The notes beneath the pieces are model-generated. The model was not told the DNA's origin, searched no databases, and saw only the letters and a list, made by a program, of their open reading frames with translations. A program made the translations under genes and the position numbers. Source: JAAYQU01 sp037441445 (GTDB taxonomy: Bacteria; Bacteroidota; Bacteroidia; Bacteroidales; Salinivirgaceae). From it: a DNA stretch of 64,000 bases. The stretch covers positions 1 to 64,000 of the forward strand of contig JBBISE010000009.1 in the NCBI GenBank assembly GCA_037441445.1, written 5' to 3'. Shown one piece after another: positions 60,551 through 64,000 of this stretch (within the stretch, counting starts at the first letter, position 1; the number at the start of each line of letters is the position of its first letter).

Positions 60551-61531
60551 ATGATCAATAATGAAATGTTTAAAAACGGATATGGAGAAGAACAACTTCC
60601 CAAAGATATTGATTTGGTTTCCGAAATAAAGAAACTGAAAAAAGAAAAGAACGCTATTATTTTGGGACACTTTTATCAATCGCCTGAAGTACAAGATATT
60701 TCCGATTTTTTAGGAGACAGTCTCGCCCTTGCACAAGCAGCTGAAAAAACCGATGCCGACATTATTGTTTTTGCTGGTGTTACCTTTATGGCCGATACTG
60801 CAAAAATATTAAATCCGACTAAAAAGGTACTTATGCCCGATTTAAATGCCGGTTGTTCGCTCTCTGACAGCTGTCCGCCGGAAGCATTCCGCGCATTTCT
60901 TGGCAAGCATCCGGGTCATACGGTTATTACTTATGTTAACAGCTCAACTGGGGTTAAAGCGCTTTCCGATATAATTTGTACGAGCAGTAACGCCATTAAA
61001 ATTGTTCAAAGTTTGCCGGCTGATGAGAAGATTATTTTTGCTCCGGATAAAAATTTGGGTACCTATATTGAAAAAGTCACCGGACGAAAAATGGTTATAT
61101 GGGATGGTGCCTGCCACGTTCACAAACAGTTCAGCCTTCCACGTATTGTTAATTTAATGAATGAAAATTCTGACGCTGTGTTTATAGCACATCCTGAATG
61201 TCAGTCAGATGTATTGGTTTTAGCAAAATTTGTTGGTAGCACCACTGCATTATTGAATCACGTAAATAAATCGGATAGAAAAAAATTTATTGTTGCCACT
61301 GAATCTGGAATTTTACACCAAATGCGGTTAAAGAACCCTGATAAATTATTGATTCCTGCGCCTCCTGAGGATTCAACCTGTGCTTGCAATGATTGTTATT
61401 TTATGAAAATGATTTCCTTGAAAAAGATTTATCTCTCATTGAAATACGAGCTACCTGAAATTATCATTCCTGAGGTTTTGCGATTGCAAGCCCTAAAACC
61501 ATTACAAAGAATGCTAAACCTGAGTTTATAA
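60551..61531 (+). CDS. nadA: Quinolinate synthase
   Basis: 326 residues. Condenses iminoaspartate with dihydroxyacetone phosphate in NAD synthesis, using a [4Fe-4S] cluster. IILGHFYQSPEVQDISDFLG (36-55), MPDLNAGCSLSDSC with Cys102, HPECQSDV with Cys217, and CACNDCYFMKMISLKKIYL with Cys282 give the three conserved cluster-ligand positions. nadB and nadC are not adjacent. A flippase gene follows 7 bases later. An upstream 597-base gap precedes the ATG. Confidence 0.96.
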   Translation: MINNEMFKNGYGEEQLPKDIDLVSEIKKLKKEKNAIILGHFYQSPEVQDISDFLGDSLALAQAAEKTDADIIVFAGVTFMADTAKILNPTKKVLMPDLNAGCSLSDSCPPEAFRAFLGKHPGHTVITYVNSSTGVKALSDIICTSSNAIKIVQSLPADEKIIFAPDKNLGTYIEKVTGRKMVIWDGACHVHKQFSLPRIVNLMNENSDAVFIAHPECQSDVLVLAKFVGSTTALLNHVNKSDRKKFIVATESGILHQMRLKNPDKLLIPAPPEDSTCACNDCYFMKMISLKKIYLSLKYELPEIIIPEVLRLQALKPLQRMLNLSL

Positions 61532-61538
61532 ATTTCTA

Positions 61539-63017
61539 ATGAGCCAATTTAAGAAATTAGCTGGTCAAACTGCCATTTATGGTTTTGGTTCTGTTGTTCC
61601 AAGAATACTTAATTATATATTATTAACTCCTTTTTACACAAGGGTTCTTACTTCCATATCAGATTATGGTACGCATACTTATTTGTATTCTTACGGCGCA
61701 TTCTTGATTATCCTGCTTACTTTTGGAATGGAAACAACTTTTTTTAGATATGCCAAATCCAAAGGAATTGAAAAAGTGTTTACTACGTCGTTTGTATTTC
61801 TGTTTATTAACGCTTTTCTTTTTTCAATAATTATTCTTTTTAATGCGGATAGAATCTCACAACTTATTGGAATAATTAAAGTTGAATATTTGTATTATTT
61901 TTTGGGAATTATTTCTTTAGACGTAATTTCTGCAATACCTTTTGCCACGTTGAGGTATAATGAAAAAGCGCGTTTATTTGCATTTCTGAAAATTATAAAT
62001 GTTTTGGTTAATATAAGTGTCAACCTCTTTTATCTTTGGCTGATACCTTTACTTATAAGTACCTATAACTGGGATTTTTCGATGATTTATGACAGTCAGA
62101 ACCTTTTGGAATATACGTTCAAAGCTAATTTGATTGCCAATATCATAACATTCTTAATGCTAATCCCTAACACAAGAAAATATTATTCAAAATTTGATGT
62201 TGTTATATTCAAAGAGATGTTTTTCTATTCTGCACCAATCTTGATTAGTGGTATATTGGGTATGATAAATGAGGTGGCTGATAAAATTTTACTCAAATAT
62301 TTACTACCAAAAAATATTTCTGCTTTCGAACAAATTGGAATATATTCAGCCAACTATAAAATAGCTGCTTTAATTACCATTTTTAATTCTATGTTTCGCT
62401 ATGCTCTGGAACCCTTTTTCTTTAAAGTATATGGTTATGATGAAAGTAAATCTAGATACGCAATAATTTCAAAGTATTATTTAATTTTCGGTTTATTTAT
62501 TTTATTGATTGTGAATTTATTCATTGATGTTTTTAAGTATTTTATTAGTGAAAATTACCATTCGGGTTTGCATATTGTACCCGTTGTGTTACTTGCTAAT
62601 CTTTTGTTTGGTATGTATTACACAATGGCTGTTTGGTATAAAGTTACTGATAAAACATACTTCTCAGCTATATTTGCTTTAATTGGATCCACTGTAACTA
62701 TTCTGGCCAACATAATTATGATACCATTGTTTGGTTATACCGGTTCAGCCTTTGCTACCCTTTTATGTTACTTTGTAATGTTTATTCTTACTGTATATTT
62801 TGGTCAAAAACATTATCCTATAAACTATAATTACGGGTATATGCTTAAATTGGCCCTCTTTTCTATGTTGGTGTTTATAGTTGGAAATTATTTGCCTTTC
62901 GATAATTTATACCTAAAATTTTCTTTTAACGCCGTTTTACTGATTGCTTATATTATTTTTGTAGTTTTTACCAACCGCGAAATACACGATAAAATTTTCA
63001 ATTATGGTAAACATTAA
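61539..63017 (+). CDS. MOP-superfamily flippase (polysaccharide-biosynthesis type), second copy
   Basis: 492 residues, about 14 transmembrane helices. FKKLAGQTAIYGFGSVVPRI (4-23) and LLTPFYTRVLTSISDYGTHT (28-47) match the Wzx/MurJ-like N-terminal motif. It is larger than the wzx at 27203-28504 and unlinked to the glycan locus. Its stop overlaps dut by 14 bases. In Bacteroidota this flippase - dut - TPR arrangement recurs near the chromosomal envelope genes, so a housekeeping role such as lipid-linked envelope precursors is likely; not shown. Confidence 0.88.
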   Translation: MSQFKKLAGQTAIYGFGSVVPRILNYILLTPFYTRVLTSISDYGTHTYLYSYGAFLIILLTFGMETTFFRYAKSKGIEKVFTTSFVFLFINAFLFSIIILFNADRISQLIGIIKVEYLYYFLGIISLDVISAIPFATLRYNEKARLFAFLKIINVLVNISVNLFYLWLIPLLISTYNWDFSMIYDSQNLLEYTFKANLIANIITFLMLIPNTRKYYSKFDVVIFKEMFFYSAPILISGILGMINEVADKILLKYLLPKNISAFEQIGIYSANYKIAALITIFNSMFRYALEPFFFKVYGYDESKSRYAIISKYYLIFGLFILLIVNLFIDVFKYFISENYHSGLHIVPVVLLANLLFGMYYTMAVWYKVTDKTYFSAIFALIGSTVTILANIIMIPLFGYTGSAFATLLCYFVMFILTVYFGQKHYPINYNYGYMLKLALFSMLVFIVGNYLPFDNLYLKFSFNAVLLIAYIIFVVFTNREIHDKIFNYGKH

Positions 63018-63441
63018 AATTAGGGTTGAAGAGGGCGCCAATGTTCCAGTATATCAAACTAACGGAAGTGCCGGGATGGATGTTTGTGCTTTTTTGCCCC
63101 ATGGGCCACAAACTATTGGCAAAGGCGAATTAAAATTAATAAAAACAGGAATTTACATTGAACTTCCTGATGGTTACGAAGCACAAATAAGATCCCGAAG
63201 TGGATTAGCTCTAAAGAATGGAATTTCAGTTCTTAATTCTCCTGGAACTATTGATTCTGATTATAGAGGAGAAGTTGGAATTATTCTAATTAATCACTCT
63301 GATAAAGAATTTATAATAAATTCAGGCGATAGGATTTGCCAAATGGTAATTGCTAAATACGAGAAAATTGAATGGATAAAATCAATTGAACTTGATGTTA
63401 CAAATAGAAATGCAGGAGGTTTTGGGCATACTGGAATTTAG
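63004..63441 (+). CDS. dut: dUTP diphosphatase
   Basis: 145 residues. All five dUTPase motifs are present: NGSAGMDVCAFL, IRSRSGLALKNGISVLNSPG, IDSDYRGEVGIILIN, GDRICQMVIAKY and the C-terminal RNAGGFGHTGI (the flexible glycine-rich lid; usual form R-G-x-G-GFGSTG, with His replacing Ser). Removes dUTP and provides dUMP for thymidylate synthesis. Start ATG 63004 overlaps the flippase gene by 14 bases. Confidence 0.96.
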   Translation: MVNIKIRVEEGANVPVYQTNGSAGMDVCAFLPHGPQTIGKGELKLIKTGIYIELPDGYEAQIRSRSGLALKNGISVLNSPGTIDSDYRGEVGIILINHSDKEFIINSGDRICQMVIAKYEKIEWIKSIELDVTNRNAGGFGHTGI

Positions 63442-63460
63442 GAAATTAATAAATAGAACA

Positions 63461-64000
63461 ATGAAACAATATAAAATCATAGGTCTGTCTTCTCTATTAG
63501 TCTTTCTGATTTCATGCAATGTGAATAAGAAGACTATTGTTACGATCCAGCATATTCCTGACTCAAAGTATAATCAAAAAATTGTTGATGCAAAAAGGGA
63601 TATTTTATATGGAGCATTTCCGATTGCAATAGAGAAATATGAGGAAATCATTAAATCAGATTCAAATCACGCAACTGCACATTATGAACTTGCAAAAATA
63701 TACCTTAAAAATCAGGAGTATGAAAAAGCAACCTTCCATTCTAAACGAGCTTTTGACTCAAATTCTTCAAATATATGGTATGCTCACATATACGCCCAGT
63801 CGTTAGACCTAAAGGGAGACATTGAAGGTTCTTCGAAAATGTATGAATATATGCTAGAAAACTGGAATAATGATGTCGAATTGTGGTATGAATACTTCCG
63901 TTTTCTTGACAGATATGAAAAATATACTTTATTAAATAAATATCTTGATTTATTTGAAAAGAAATTTGGTTTTAGCGATGAAATAATTATAAATCGTTAT
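63461..64000 (+). CDS. TPR-repeat lipoprotein, 5' part only
   Basis: Runs off the right edge. The first 180 residues from ATG 63461 (19 bases after the dut stop) read MKQYKIIGLSSLLVFLISC with Cys19 as the lipobox cysteine, then tetratricopeptide repeats: AIEKYEEIIKSDSNHATAHY, ELAKIYLKNQEYEKATFHSK and RAFDSNSSNIWYAHIYAQSL in register. A periplasmic or outer-membrane lipoprotein that binds other proteins is expected. The gene continues beyond 64000; its total length is unknown. Confidence 0.8.
   Translation, partial: MKQYKIIGLSSLLVFLISCNVNKKTIVTIQHIPDSKYNQKIVDAKRDILYGAFPIAIEKYEEIIKSDSNHATAHYELAKIYLKNQEYEKATFHSKRAFDSNSSNIWYAHIYAQSLDLKGDIEGSSKMYEYMLENWNNDVELWYEYFRFLDRYEKYTLLNKYLDLFEKKFGFSDEIIINRY

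Noticed and set aside
60551..61531. NadA lacking a cluster ligand
   Set aside because: Extra cysteines (277, 279) surround the third ligand, but the expected three positions (102, 217, 282) are all present.

Overview
The window is chromosomal DNA of a Bacteroidota bacterium, probably a free-living or gut relative of the Bacteroidales/Marinilabiliales; I cannot place it below phylum with confidence. The evidence is the Bacteroidota gene order ftsX - DUF3098 - uppP - truB - queA, DUF4271 followed by hemD, a UpxY-type NusG antiterminator, and repeated matches to the phylum's TAnnTTTG promoter element. It holds about 57 intact or partial protein genes, three broken genes, no rRNA or tRNA that I could see, and no CRISPR array or prophage.

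Left edge (0.1-1.9 kb, + strand): an outer-membrane barrel protein with a strong terminator and a class-I PPK2. From 1.9 to 43.3 kb nearly everything is on the - strand. Read in the direction of transcription, a housekeeping operon starts at a good promoter near 43.4 kb (rpiB, rrf2, NTF2-like, Ig-like lipoprotein, a glycosyltransferase, HAD, a PNPOx-like protein, an SDR) and ends in the upxY-like antiterminator. It runs into a ~33 kb surface-glycan locus (36.3 to 1.9 kb).

The glycan locus contains: (i) pseudaminic-acid genes pseC, pseF, pseG, pseI and a NeuD/PglD-type acyltransferase, with an unusual MaoC + CitE-like pair between them; (ii) a CapE - RmlD-like - CapG-like set predicted to make UDP-L-QuiNAc or UDP-L-FucNAc, whose first enzyme probably also supplies PseC; (iii) a Wzx flippase and an EpsG-type polymerase; (iv) several GT4/GT2 glycosyltransferases and a KpsS-like protein; (v) a tightly coupled cassette of two polysaccharide-deacetylase-like paralogues, a membrane protein, a DUF362 protein and an ATP-grasp enzyme; (vi) a second ATP-grasp, a GNAT and two DUF218 proteins; (vii) an AbiE-type toxin-antitoxin pair; (viii) LegC- and LegB-like enzymes with a small-PGT priming transferase, then a WecA-like priming transferase and a Wzi/RemB-like outer-membrane protein.

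Right part (43.6-64 kb): metF, a HigBA-like toxin-antitoxin pair whose toxin gene carries an in-frame stop, and metH (all -). Then a + strand run: a glycosyltransferase, DUF4271, hemD, ftsX, DUF3098, uppP, truB, queA. Next come a - strand gene for a potassium channel with a long 12-residue-repeat domain and a transglutaminase lipoprotein gene broken by a stop codon. Finally, on the + strand: nadA, a second flippase, dut and the start of a TPR lipoprotein gene.

The observations most worth following are a four-copy intergenic element with conserved flanks and variable hairpin stems lying directly upstream of two glycan genes; the MaoC/CitE pair; the deacetylase/DUF362/ATP-grasp cassette; the 12-residue-repeat channel; and the single-codon inactivations.
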